Part shown: in pieces, positions 46,401 through 57,900 of the stretch
Layout of the letters: each line of letters opens with the position of its first letter
Numbering within the stretch: the first letter of the stretch is position 1
Assembly: GCA_000708835.1 (NCBI GenBank)
Contig: DF236952.1
Location: 164,674-228,673 of the forward strand
Reading direction: 5' to 3'
Source: Klebsormidium nitens
Lineage: Eukaryota; Streptophyta; Klebsormidiophyceae; Klebsormidiales; Klebsormidiaceae
DNA: 64,000 nt
Notes under the pieces: generated by a model
The model's input: the letters and a program-made list of their open reading frames with translations, nothing else
Database searches by the model: none
What the model was told of the DNA's origin: nothing
Made by a program: the position numbers and the translations under genes

Positions 46401-49400
46401 CGAATTATACTTTCTCATGTCGCCGCCCGTCTCCCTCCAGGTCAATGGCTGGAACGCCAAGGTGGCTGAGCTAACCGGCCTCAAAGTGGAAGACGCAATG
46501 GGCCGGTCGCTCTCCAAAGAGCTCATCGTACCCGAGTTCCAAGAAACAGTCGAGCGCCTACTCTACCTCGCTCTCAACGGCGAAGAGGAGCAGAACGTCG
46601 AGATCCGGCTGAAGACGTGGCCTGACGAAACCGACATGGACCCGACATCGCGCCGCGGCGAGTCCGTCATCCTCGTTGTCAACGCGTGCTCGTCGCGCGA
46701 CGTGAACGAGAACGTGGTCGGGGTGTGCTTCGTGGGGCAGGACATCACGAGCCACAAGATGGTGCAGGACAAGTACACGCGCATGATGGGCGACTACCAG
46801 GTAAGCGGGGCACGCGACTTGGAGATCTGCATTTCTGGGTCTGCCCATCTTAGTTGCTCGTATTCTTGTCAGAAGCAGGCTATCCGAAGTTTTTGTTAAC
46901 ATAGACATCGCGAGCCACAAGATGGTGCAAGACAAGGACACGCGCATGTGGGCGAATACCAGGTAAGGCGGGTCGGTTTATCTGGAGAAAGCAAGCTTTC
47001 CCTGCTATTTCATTTTTGCCCGGCCGTTTTCTTCGTTAGAAGGAGCCGTACTCTGGACCTGATTGGTAGTGTATGAGCGGGCTCCTAAGGACCAGGTTTT
47101 GTTCTGGAAAAGGGTCTGCTGAACGGTTCATGTGGAAGCTACAGTATGGAAACTAGCAGCGGATACGTGGCTCGTGCTTCGCAGGGGCTCGGCTGTTTCA
47201 GATGTTCCCCTGGGGACCCATTCCACGGCTTCCTTCAAAATTTGCAAGAGATTCAGAAATTTCCCCTCGTCAAACGGCGAGGTCGCTTCAGAAAGATCAG
47301 TGCAGTGTCCATATTGGTTAGACGGACGCGGCTTACCTCCCGCCTCGTGCTAAGATTCCGCTTTCTTGCAGGCGATCGTACACAACCCGCACGCGCTCAT
47401 CCCGCCAATTTTCGGCACGGACGAGTTCGGGACGACAACCGAGTGGAATCCCGCGATGCAGAAGCTGACGGGGTACCCGCGCGACGAGGTCGTGGGCAAG
47501 ATGCTGGTCGGCGAGGTGTTCGGTCTCAGCATGATGCTCTGCCGCCTCCAGGTGGGCCGGCCGAAAGCTTCCGAAATGCGCTGTGTGGTTTCCGAACGTG
47601 TTCGACCTAATGAATTGTAATAGAACGAAGCATGATGCTCTGCCGCCTCCAGGTGGACCGTCCGAAAATGTTCGGAATGTGCTGTATTGTGTCCGAAAGG
47701 TCTCAAAATGTGGTCACCTGTTGAATGTGGTCCAAAGGCGTCGAAGCATGATGTTTTGCTGCCTTCAGGTGGGCCGTCCGATTGCGTCCGAATTTTATCA
47801 TGAAGGTGTCCTGTTTCTACAAAGGTGTCCGAAAGTTTTCTGAAAGTGCCCGAAGCGCTTCCAGGAACGCTTGAAGTCTGTTCTTACTATGCCATGATTT
47901 CACTAGCGATGCTAAGACTGTCCAGATTAGTTGGATGCAAACTGGTTGTCGTTTTCCTCGCGTTTTGATGGTGCCAGGTCCTTATTGGATCAGTCACTGT
48001 TCTGACAGTGCCCTATTGGTGGTCTTCGATCTCGAATGGGATTGAGGGCTGTGCATCCGTTGCGATTGTGCTCTCTATTTGCTTGTTATACTTGTGGGTG
48101 ACGTCATGCACTCGTAAGAATCGGCGAGTGTGTCACACAACCGAGCAAGACAACACCGTCCTCAGCTAGCCTTTTGCTCCGCCCTTCGGAACCTGCAGGT
48201 CTCTTTTAGTTTCTGCTTTTCTTTCAGGAATTTAATTATCTCCTCTATCCATAGTCCACGTCTCTTTTGATTGTCTACTCGCCCCAAGATAAACAATTTG
48301 ATTGAAGCGATTGGAAATCTTGATCAAAACCCTCCGGCAACTGCAGGATCAAGACGCGTTGACCAAGTTCATGATCGTGCTCAACGGCGCGATGGACGGG
48401 CAGAGCACGGACAAGTTCCCGTTCGCGTTCCTGGACAAGTTTGGGCGGCTGCAGGAGGTGCTGCTGACGGTCAACAAGCGCGTGGCCGCGGACGGGGCCA
48501 TCACCGGCGTCTTCTGCTTCATCCACCAAGCGTCGCGAGACCTCCAAGACGCGCTGGCGGTGCAGGTAGGTTTGGCTATTCTTTGCTTTTTCTGGTCCCT
48601 TACCAATATCACACTTTACAACAGCGGAAAGCCAGTTATCTTTGTGAGTCTGTTGGTGGTCTGCCCTTCATCCACCAGGCGTCGCGGGACCTCCAAGACG
48701 CGCTTGCCGTCCAGGTGTGTTTCGAAGGCTTTTTCCTTCCCCCCCCTCTGTTCTCTCATTGTCTGCATGGATGACCTGGTTCTAAACGCCCCAACTCTTG
48801 GCCTCTCCGGTTGGCACTCTCAGTGCCTGTGCGACCTCCGTCTGGTTTTTGGTACTTGAACGCTGGTGTGCTGAACGTGCAACCGTTTAAATCTGTGTGG
48901 ATGGGTTTCGTGCATGTTCTCCTACCCTTCATTCAGATTGGGCTTCTACCAAACTGCAATAATTCACAGAAAATCCAGTTCTGAACTCTTCTTTCTTATC
49001 TTAGGTTTCTTGTTTGTGTCCACGGTCCGCCTTTGTTCCTTATTTCCGGACCCAAGCCCTCCCTTACGATTGCCAGCCCGCATTTCCCAGAAGCCTTAAT
49101 TCACGATCCGAGGGGTGTAGCAATTACTCATTCCAAACTACCGAGGCCTTCCATCCCCTTTCCGCCCACGGCTGTGGCCCAGAGTGCGGAGGAGCCTGGT
49201 TCAGACTTTTCAATGAGAAGAGAGGTTCCAGTCGAGAGCGAGCCTTCTCGTCTTGTTCAGAGGTCAAGCCTTCATTGTCCGTTCCTGATGTCAAGCCTTC
49301 CTTTTACGCTCTTTGTCTCTGCCCGAGGCCGCTGCCCAGAAGGTTGCGGAGGCGAAGGCGGGGAGACCCGATCCGGAGAGAAACTAGCCAAGGCTACTGT

Positions 49401-51494
49401 TAACTTGTTTCCTCGTTTCTGAAGTCGAAATGTTGTGCTCCGTCCAGCCGCGGCCCAGAAGGTTGCGGAGGTGAAGGCGAGGAGCCTGGCTTAGAAAATT
49501 TGCTTTTAAAAGCTTCCACTCTAGTGGTTTGCTTTCCTAACGCAGTACTTTTTCCTCCCTCAGGCCGCGGCCCAGAAGGTTGCTGAGGCGAAGGCGAAGG
49601 AGCTGGCGTACATCCGGCAGGAGATCAAGAACCCGCTGGACGGCATCATGTTCACGCGCTCCTTCATCGAGCACACCGACCTCACCGAGGACCAGAAGCA
49701 GCTCGTCGAGACGAGCGCAACGTGCGAGAAGCAGCTGCGCAAGATCCTCGACGACATGGACCTCAACAGGTGCGCCTCACTATCTCCTTTGTTTTTTTAC
49801 GTATTGATGATCCGAGGAACAAATGCAAAAGGAGAGACATCCGGAGAAACAGGAGTAGAAAATTCAAGCGGTGGGAGGGTGGAAAGGGGTCCTTGACTGC
49901 TAGCCATTTTGTGCCCGAGTCCTTTGGTTGTTGCTTGACACTGCTGTCCTGTCTTCGTCTTCCGCCGCCGCTCCTCGATGTCTAGTGTACGTCTTCATTG
50001 TCGGGTATAGTCCATTTCAGCTCACGCCTTGACGGCGCAGTCAGCTGATGCGTTATTGTCGATTTCCTGCGTCGATTACCTCAATCTGGTGGCCTCTTTC
50101 TCCACCTTCAGCTCTCTACATCCGACTATTATTGTACCTTCAGCCCTTCTGTTCGTTCATCGACTTTTCGCGTCAACTTCGAAATTATAAAGCCCGGAAT
50201 CGGAGACTGCGAACCTCAACACGGCTGTTTTTGACCCCTCAGCATGGAGGTTCAAAAACATGCTTGGTTTGCCAATGCACCCTACTTGGAGCTCGACTGT
50301 GTGGATTCTACGACAGCTCGCTTGGTTCCCCGCTCAATCCAACCGAAATGTTCTTAGTCATGATATCAATCCTTGAAAATGTTCCTTATTTATTGCAGCA
50401 TCGAAGAGGGCTACTTGGAGCTGGACTGCGCGGAGTTCACGATGGCGAGCGTGCTGAATGCGGTGGTGAGCCAGGGCATGATCACCAGCAGCAAGAAGGG
50501 CCTGCAGCTCTTCTGCGATACCCCGCCCGAATTCAAGACACTCTCCGTCTTCGGGGACAGCTCGCGTGTGCAGCAGGTGAGGCACCGTTCGCACAGAACG
50601 TGGGGGGAATATTCTTGTCCAGTTCAGCTAGGAGAACACACTACCCCATTCAGAAAAGGAGTTCTTGATCTGCCACCCAGTGGGTCCTGCTCTTGAAGAA
50701 TTTGATTCTTGGAGGTCAGTAGCAGGATGTACACAAGTGGAGATTGAAGGTGACTTTGTCGTTCAACGGGAGGGATTTGGGTCTGTTGCAAGACGCTGCC
50801 TGCACTTGAGGACAGCTTGCGCAGTGTTCGGATTTACCTCCGCATCTCTGAACGGGCGCTACTTGGCAACGATTGTTGGGCGTCTGTGTTTGGTTCTCTC
50901 ACTTAAACCGTTGCATCATAGATTGCTGACTCGTTTTCGTCGTTCCGGAGCCTGCCAATCCTACCCCAGACAAAAAAAAGCAACCATGTCGTGTGCGCTC
51001 TGTTTTGATCACGTTCCGGTTGTCCCCCTCCCACTTCTCTTTCGTTTCTTCCATTGAAAGTGTGCGGTTCCCGCTTTTAAGGAACCCAGCCTTCTTTATT
51101 GCGCCCTCTCTCTGACTCCCGATTCTCCCCCCCCACGCAGGTGCTCGCGGACTTTTTGCAGAACGCGATCCAGTTCACCCCCCAGAACGGCTGGGTCGAG
51201 ATCAAGGCGACCCCGGTGCGCACCAAGCACATGGGCGGCATCCAGACCGTCCAAATGGAGTTCAAAGTCAGCCACTCCGGGGAAGGCCTCCCGGAAGACC
51301 TGCACCGCCAGATGTTCGACCGCGCCGACGCGCAGAGCAAGACGCAGGAGGGCCTGGGGCTCAGCATGTGCCGCAAGCTCGTGAAGGTGATGGGCGGTGA
51401 CGTGGCGTACGTCAACCAGCCGGGGAAGCCGTACTTCCGGGTGGACATCGAGCTGCCGCTCGCGCAGCGCGAGGACGCTGCGAGCGTTAAGTAG
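40414..51494 (+). CDS. PHY: Phytochrome (plant-type red/far-red photoreceptor)
   Basis: Fourteen coding exons: 40414-40626, 41820-41984, 42402-42791, 43229-43430, 43792-44030, 44508-44690, 45070-45302, 45708-46035, 46441-46800, 47372-47551, 48347-48565, 49564-49769, 50399-50576, 51141-51494; 1149 residues, TAG stop. The order is Ser-rich N-terminal extension ([14 protein letters not shown]), PAS, GAF, PHY, two PAS domains, histidine-kinase-related module. The bilin-binding cysteine is Cys328 in [26 protein letters not shown] is the GAF signature, and HPRSSF is the PRxSF of the PHY tongue. In the kinase-like module the H box reads [14 protein letters not shown] with no histidine, as in land-plant phytochromes. 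NAIQFTP and [16 protein letters not shown] keep the ATP-binding boxes. The protein switches between red- and far-red-absorbing states and signals in cytosol and nucleus. Thirteen coding introns is far more than in land-plant PHY genes, and most follow CAG. Confidence 0.97.
41401..41720 (+). repeat. Three acceptor-side copies of phytochrome exon 2
   Basis: CAGGTGACGG, the acceptor and first bases of the exon at 41820, recurs at 41408, 41493 and 41692 behind pyrimidine-rich tracts (each with CCTC/CCCC runs). The second copy extends to GTGACGGCGAAGCTCCAGC, close to GTGACGGCGTATCTCCAGC of the exon. None stays in frame. Confidence 0.85.
45560..45612 (+). repeat. Acceptor-side copy of phytochrome exon 8
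   Basis: GTGGGCGGGCGTCAGGCAGAACC and TTGATGACGGGAGG match the first 45 bases of the exon at 45708 (ATGGGCGGGCGCCAAGCACAACC, then CGACGACGGGCGG). The acceptor position carries CCCGCAAG rather than CAG. Confidence 0.65.
46903..46972 (+). repeat. Donor-side copy of phytochrome exon 9 end
   Basis: About 60 bases repeat the exon end at 46741-46806, including ACATCGCGAGCCACAAGATG, GACAAGGACACGCGCATG and the donor CCAGGTAAG. A single-base loss (ATGTGGGCGAATACC for ATGATGGGCGACTACC) breaks the frame. Confidence 0.95.
47626..47830 (+). repeat. Two donor-side copies of phytochrome exon 10 end
   Basis: AGCATGATGCTCTGCCGCCTCCAG with GTGGGCCGGCCGAAAG (exon end at 47551) is repeated at about 47629-47668 with GTGGACCGTCCGAAAA, and at about 47745-47785 with GTGGGCCGTCCG. 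The spacing is about 105-115 bp. Further TCCGAAAG motifs follow to about 47835. The exon part of the first copy is unchanged over about 20 bases. Confidence 0.9.
48657..48722 (+). repeat. Donor-side copy of phytochrome exon 11 end with unchanged peptide
   Basis: The copy (about 48669-48714) and the exon end (about 48518-48565) both encode [16 protein letters not shown] and both are followed by GT. The codon differences I count are CAA/CAG, CGA/CGG, CTG/CTT, GCG/GCC and GTG/GTC, all synonymous. Upstream of the copy the sequence diverges (GGLP instead of GVFC), with no obvious acceptor. Confidence 0.9.
49165..49495 (+). repeat. Three acceptor-side copies of phytochrome exon 12
   Basis: Copies of GCCGCGGCCCAGAAGGTTGC lie near 49168-49203 (poor), 49325-49366 and 49444-49492 (both good), before the exon at 49564. 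The second and third encode [12 protein letters not shown] and [12 protein letters not shown] where the exon encodes [12 protein letters not shown]. They then shift frame and share GGGAG/AGGAGCCTGG ends. The spacing is about 120-155 bp. Confidence 0.9.
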
Positions 51495-53059
51495 GGCGGC
51501 GGGGGGGCAGTGTAGAAGGTCCGAGAGGGGGGGGGGTTTGGAGTATTTCGGGAGGGATGCTCGGGCGTCTCGACGGAGAGTGTGCGGGGCACTTGAGGGT
51601 TCGGAGGGAGGTTTGTAGGGGTTTGCGTCGGTTGTGGAGGGTAGTCCGTGGCGCCTCCGTTGGTGGGTGGAGGGCAGTGTGCGGCTCGCACTAAGCGTAA
51701 TTTGGTGGCGCCCTATAATAGGCGAAGGGGATCGGGTTACGGCGGAGGAAGGCAAAGCCCCGGGGGTTGTGCTTTTGAGTAGAAGAAGCCCCGGTGCGTT
51801 AGAATCAGGAGTTGTGCCCGGGCATGAACGGCCCGAGCACCTATGGAAGTAGTGCAGATGACTGCAGGTCCATGATTGAGCGGTGGGGACCAGTAGCTGG
51901 AAAGCAAGGGCGTATTAGTAGCCGCCTTTGTCGACTTCACTTCGATGGTTCGTGTAGGATGCCCCACCGAGCGGCAAAGTTCGGGTGCTTTGTTGTAATA
52001 CGGGTTCCGAAAGACGGCAGAGTGAAAGTGTGCATACAGGCTTCGAAGGAACCTTGGCACCTGGCTAGGATGGTTTGAAAATGCCTGACAAGTTGTCTTT
52101 AGAACCTCGTGTATATTAGTTGTTCTTGTCGTGCGTAAACCTCATCAGGGGTGAACCTGTTACTGATGTTCGATTGCGGAATGATTGTCTTTGGATTTGT
52201 TTGCTCGACCCGATCAACGGTATGTGTTTGTGGCCCTGCCACCGACTCATCATGGAAAGACAAACTCTTTCCAGTGGCTCGTGTGTGTGACTAACGGGAT
52301 TGCATGAGCCATCATATATACATGCAGTTGCAACTTAATTCCAGTCTAAAACTGTGCAATGTGTGTCACGCTGTAAGGTCTCGTTGCTGTGACGGCTCGG
52401 CTACACGTGCCAATTACGCATCATGCTAGTTATACGGCTTTTCGCCATTTACGCATATAGGGTTCTCACCCATCACGTCGTCAGGGTTTCCTTCCCTTTT
52501 GCGCATGTGGCCATGAGCCACCGTTTTGCATGACCACATGAAGGTAGCGCTAAGGCTGCCCGGTTATTTGTCGCCCATGACCACGATTGCGCCGGCATGC
52601 GCTTTATTGCTCGGTTATCGCAAGTACCGAATCTGGTGCGTACCGGGTATGCGTACTTCCAGATAAGGTTGGATAATCGCACGCGCGACGCGACTGTGCA
52701 TGATTCAGCTTCCACCATGCATATGTGCTGGCTCTGCTTTGGCTATGTCAACTTGATGAATTAGCCTGGCCTTCATGGAAATACCGGTTATAGTATATGC
52801 CTTGTAGCAGCTTGCACTGACTCGATCGCGAAAGCCTGAAAGACGATCTTAAGTTATGATTAAGAAGGTGCGGAAGCTGCCCTACAGGCTGAAATGATCG
52901 AGACCCGGCCGCCACGGTCAGGCGTCAATTGTGCACTAACGGCATCTGTTGTAATTACAAATATTTCATCGACTGTAAACAAGCTACGTCACAACAGCCG
53001 CTCAAACCCATATAGCTATTGGCTCTGTTTACTTCTTCTGAGAAAATAACTGCAGCCTG
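51495..53059. other. Intergenic, downstream of phytochrome
   Basis: The first 300 bp are G-rich, then AT-richer with many GCAT-type motifs. No exon chain was found on either strand. It contains the 3' ends of phytochrome (+ strand) and the microprotein gene (- strand). Confidence 0.5.
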
Positions 53060-54136
53060 CTACTCTGTCATCACCGGCTTGTTTTCACTGGACTTTACTT
53101 TCGCTGGCTTTGGAACTTCTCCATGAGCCTTCCTGCAGGATGGACAAATTGAGCCCAGGCATCAGACCTCAACGTTTGGATGCTCGCAACGCATGAGATG
53201 CGCTTTAAACTGACTAACGTTGACTGATTACCAGGCATCCCATCCACAAAAGACATTCGCAGTTACATTCTGCTGAACATTGCCTGGCAGATCACAAGCA
53301 ACCCATCTATAGGCGGTCTAAGCTTATCAACCGGGCACAACAAAATCTACACCAATGCGAATAAGCAGGACAGAATATCAAGCTGCAGCACAGTCAGAAA
53401 GCAATTTCAGCGTCGTTGAGCGTCTAGCTCTGAAGTGAGGCTGTAAGGCAGACAAGTTCCAGAACTAGCTGGAACACTCTGACAGCATGCTAGTAACAAC
53501 TTTAACAACAGATGTGCGGGGTCAATTGTAGTAACAAGTTGCAGAAGAGGTTAGGACCATGTCATCAGCTGCTTCTGATGAGAGGCTGGTGATTTTTTGG
53601 GTGAAAGCAATCCATTCTTTGTCAAAGTTGGAGAAAGTCCAATTGAATCTTAGCCAAGAGAAATGTACAGTCTACGCATCACTTTCGCTTCACAGGTGGT
53701 CACTCCCGCCACCCCCTGAACCGCAACTTTCTATCGTACAGACGCGTCTCCAGGAGACCCACAGGAAATTCATTATTGCAAATGGACAGGCCCAGCAGAT
53801 GTTCACACCCTCTTCAAAAAAAGTTGCAAACGGCGGTACGTTCACTTCGCGGTTTACAGATGGGGCACCAAGCAAGTGCTAATGATATCGCAACACGTAG
53901 AAAGGACGCTGAGTGTAAGTGAAGCCAGCAAATGAAGTGGTGTTGAGTACTCTTAGTGTCCAGATTCTCCGCTCACGAACTAGCTATTTAGAGGCTTATG
54001 AGCAACTCTGAAAGCAGACCAAACCAAAAAACGTGCACGCAGGAGGAGCCGATGCAAGAATGGAGTGCACTTACTTGTCAGCGCCCTTCGTGCTCAGGAA
54101 TTGCCGGAAGGCTGCGGAGTTGATGTCATAAATCAT
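53060..54136 (-). CDS. Conserved plant microprotein, 44 residues, two exons
   Basis: Exon 1 is 54136-54075 and exon 2 is 53132-53060, joined in phase 2 (GACAA before GTAAGT; TCCTGCAG before exon 2), ending in TAG. The start reads MIYDINSAAFRQFLSTKG and the end reads SSENKPVMTE. I recall an uncharacterised family of about 47 residues in land plants whose members begin close to M-[IA]-YD-V-N-SPLFRSFLSQKG and end ENKPVMNE. The match at both ends, across an intron with compatible phase and consensus splice sites, makes the gene likely real, although both exons are short. There is no signal peptide or membrane segment; the middle is Lys-rich. Function is unknown. It is divergent from SEC8, with 774 bp between starts. 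Confidence 0.75.
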
Positions 54137-54910
54137 CGTGCCTGTGGTTCTGGTAAGAGGAGCAAAGGAGCTAACTTTAACCGGATTATGGATGAACTAC
54201 AGTGATCCTCTTCAAAAGACGCTCTACTCTTCAGAATATCAAAGCACCTTTGAAAGGACAGCTTTGGCAAGAGCTGAAGCTGCACACGAGCCCTCTGCAA
54301 ATTGCTAAGTTATAGCTGGAACGGAAGCCAGCTGGCAGCAGAATGCGGTAATGGTACTGGTTCGATGAACGTGTTCACATCAAACACTAGGTTTAAAGTA
54401 TACCTAATAAATTGATTCTTCCGAAGTTACCCCCCTGGCTATCCTTGGTTTTCCGGAGACTCCGAGTCCAAGACCCGCGTAGGTCACACCGTACACGACA
54501 CAAACGGCCCCGTTGACGGTTCTCCTAGGTATTCAAGGACGAGCTCCATAAAATCATTCGGCACAATTTGCAGGAGCGGCCGACAACGGCAAGCTGCCGT
54601 CAAACGCATTCACACGGACATGCAGAACGGCCTTGAGATTTGCGGAGCGCCCCTCGACTCTGCAACTCGGTTGTCTCAGGGCTGGGCCTCGCTGCTGCCA
54701 TGGACAGACGAGTTCAGCAACTCAGGAGCCACAGTCGATGGCTGAGCAGGCCACAATCGAGGACTGAATTGAGGTGAAGCCAGCCGTTGTCAGCCTGCAG
54801 CAACAAGGCGCCCTTGGTGCTTGCATCGTCCTGCAGATTGCACGGTTGTGATGATCCAGCTGTGAGACAGCGGCGCGGTTTGTCCCTTCTTGAATCCGCT
54901 AACAAGCAAA
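54137..54910. other. Divergent promoter region of the microprotein gene and SEC8
   Basis: No coding exon identified. Sequence near 54540-54720 is GC-richer, as in 5' UTRs here. I see no repeat or recognisable element. Confidence 0.5.
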
Positions 54911-57900
54911 ATGGGGGATGCAGAGGTCGACTGGGAGGTAAGCACTGCGGCCAGCTACTTGCAATGTCAAAATGATGCTTGTCTAGCTTGGCAGCGATTG
55001 AGCTCCTTGAGAGGTCATGGAGCACACACTACATGTCTCTTTCTCTCTGACTTGATTGGGAACATGCTGCATTAGGTGTGGCAGACCAACAGTTGAGGTG
55101 TGCTCAATGCCCTATTGACACTGCAGTCCCTTCGAATAATTCTGGTATAACGTATTTGCAAAGATGATCACGCTTAGAAATAGCATGGAAAGTATGAGAG
55201 AAGGCTGGTTCTTCAGCACAGGAGACTTTGAAAGTAAACTTAGGGTATTATGGGAGGCTAGTCTTAAATATGGCATATGGAGCATAACGGTGCTAATCTG
55301 ATAGAGTTAGTGAGGTAGTTTGATATGTAACCATTGTTTAAAAGGCCTTTCAAACAGATAAGGTGAAGGACTCCACAAAGTGCACAGGGTCTATTGATTC
55401 AAAAGATTCTCCCCTTGCTGACTGGCAGGTTGTGGAAGAGGAACTCAGCCAACTGCCCGATGCATGGAAGCAAGCAAGGTCAGTCCTGAGCGGATGTCAT
55501 GAACACGATTGCGCTGTTGATCAGACGTCCAGCTTTCAATTCTAAGATGCTGATTGCAGCAGCAATGCTGATTCAATGGTGGCTATCAGGGGGGCCAATT
55601 TATCCCTTGTATTCCCTGGAGCAGACAATTCAGAGGCTAATCTGTTCGACATGGGGGGGTGCCAAATCAGGGGCAGTGTCTTTCACAATATGAGATATAG
55701 GGGCACTTGGGCCACAATTGGAGCACTTGCACTCTGCACCAGGGGAGGTGTTGTTGAGCAGCTGTCTGGGGAGTCATTTTCATGGTTCTGTGGGAGAATC
55801 AGGCTCTCATGTCGAGCTGAGAAGGTCAGCAAGTCCTGAAAAATAATGAACCTCACAGAGAAGGGACTGCATCAATCGCTTCTCCCCATGTGTCAACTGG
55901 CTTTTCAATAGCATGCCTAACCCTCTTGTTGCACAAGATGACGAAATCTCGGTTCCTTTCCGTTTTCTTGTTAATTGTTTCAGGCTCGGTCCACTGCCTA
56001 TGCTTTTATTCTGCTACTATGGATCTCTTTCTCCCGCCTTGGCCCTCGGAATTGCGACTCGAACATCGTTAGAATTTGCACATAGTTCAAGCGGGGGTGG
56101 TTGCTGCCAGGGCAAGAGATAAGTCATGTCAAGACCAGCTGTGATAAACGGATTCAGTGCGTATGGCCTGTATGGCTTGATTGTTGCTAAGGCCTCTAGT
56201 CTTTCTTCTTGATGCTGACGTCTGAAGTGCCCTTGCATCGGATGCAGTCTGACGTGAGCGGTTCCTTATGCATTCAAGGGTGCAAGCCTGGATGGCTCGC
56301 TGTCTCCAATGTTCTTGCTCGTTTTCCAAGTCCTTCACAATTTTTCTATGTATAAGATTACAGCTCATCTGGGGCTTATCTTCATACCAATGTACTCTGC
56401 TTTCCCAGACAGGAAGGCTCTTTTCCCAGACACCTACGTTTCCCTTCCTGTTTCCTGAAATATATTCGAAGTTGCCACCACTCTGAACACGGGGCAGTGT
56501 CTTTCACTGATGAGACCAAGGGGCACTTGGCCACAAGCGAAGCACTTGCATTCTGCCAGGGGACCCCGTTGTTGAGCAGCTGTCTGGGGAGTCCTTTCGA
56601 AAGGTCTCTGGACAGTTGCCCCTATCTACAAGCGGACCGCAGACCCGCTTCGATGGCCGAAACGCTGTCACAGCCGTCCGATCTTCAGCTGATGAAGCCT
56701 GTCTGAGAGTGCAATCTAGGCTTTCGCTGTTAGCACGTAGGACCTGCCACGAAATAAGGACCTCTTGACAGAGCGATTTACGCCGTCCAATCCGTGAAGG
56801 TTAACAAGCTGGACGCTGGTGCCAGCAAGAGGCTTGTCCCCCAGCCATTTCTCAGATCTGCATTCAGCCAGTCTTGAGCTGCTTTGAGCTGAGAACTCCA
56901 ACTTTGGCCCAGGTTCGACTCCCTCCCGCACGTGGTGGACGTCCTGACCGCGTCCGAGGGCGGCATTTTGGACGGCCTGCGCGAGCAGCGCGACGCGGTG
57001 GAGGAGCTCGTGGACGATGTCGTGCAGGGGTACCACAACGGGTTCAACCGCGCGATCCACAACTACTCCCAGGTGGGAATGCGCTCTTAGTTTGAAGATG
57101 CATGTGTTCAGGTGCCAGGTGGGACTGCGCTTTTGACGTCAGAAAACCTGTCTAGGTGCTCAGATGGTTGCGACGTCGATGATTTTGGTCACCTGACCTG
57201 GTTTGCATGAAAGAGACGGCATATCTGCCACTTTCCACGAGTCAAACAAACATCTGACAGACTTTACGCCCCAGATCTCTGGCCCTATATGATTTTTATG
57301 CCACTTGTTTTTCAGATTAGATATCGTGATTTCCAAAGGGAGGGTGAGCTTGGATGCACGGAACGACCTAGGCATGGCAGCTTATGTGACGTTCTATGTT
57401 CCATCTGGGCGAAGAAGTCAGTGCTACTATTTTGAATTCATCCTCAAAGTCGTCTACTGACACACGCTTTCCCCGGCCCCCCAGACCCTGCGGCTCTTCA
57501 GCGAGAGCGCTTCCAAAACGGGGGCCCTCAAGACGACTCTGGGCGAAGCGCGGCGATTAATGCGACGACCAAATTCTAATCTTCTGATTCCAAACTTAAT
57601 TTTCAACGCCAATATCCTCTAACGACCCTCACTTCCTCTCCGCCGTTTGCAGATCCTGCAACTCTTCAGCGAAAGCGCATCAGAACTGGCGAGCCTGAAG
57701 ACAAAGCTGGGCGAGGCGCGGCAATAAATGCGACGACCAAATTCTAATCTTCTGATTCCAAAATCAACTTTCATCGCCAATGTCCTCTAACGACCCTCAC
57801 TTCCTCTCCGCCGTTTCCAGATCCTGCAACTCTTCAGCGAAAGCGCATCAGAACTGGCGAGCCTGAAGACAAAGCTGGGCGGGCACGGCGGTTGATGTAA

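Noticed and set aside
53559-53882. 107-codon plus-strand open frame within the microprotein intron
   Set aside because: No recognisable domain and lies opposite the intron of the better supported minus-strand gene.
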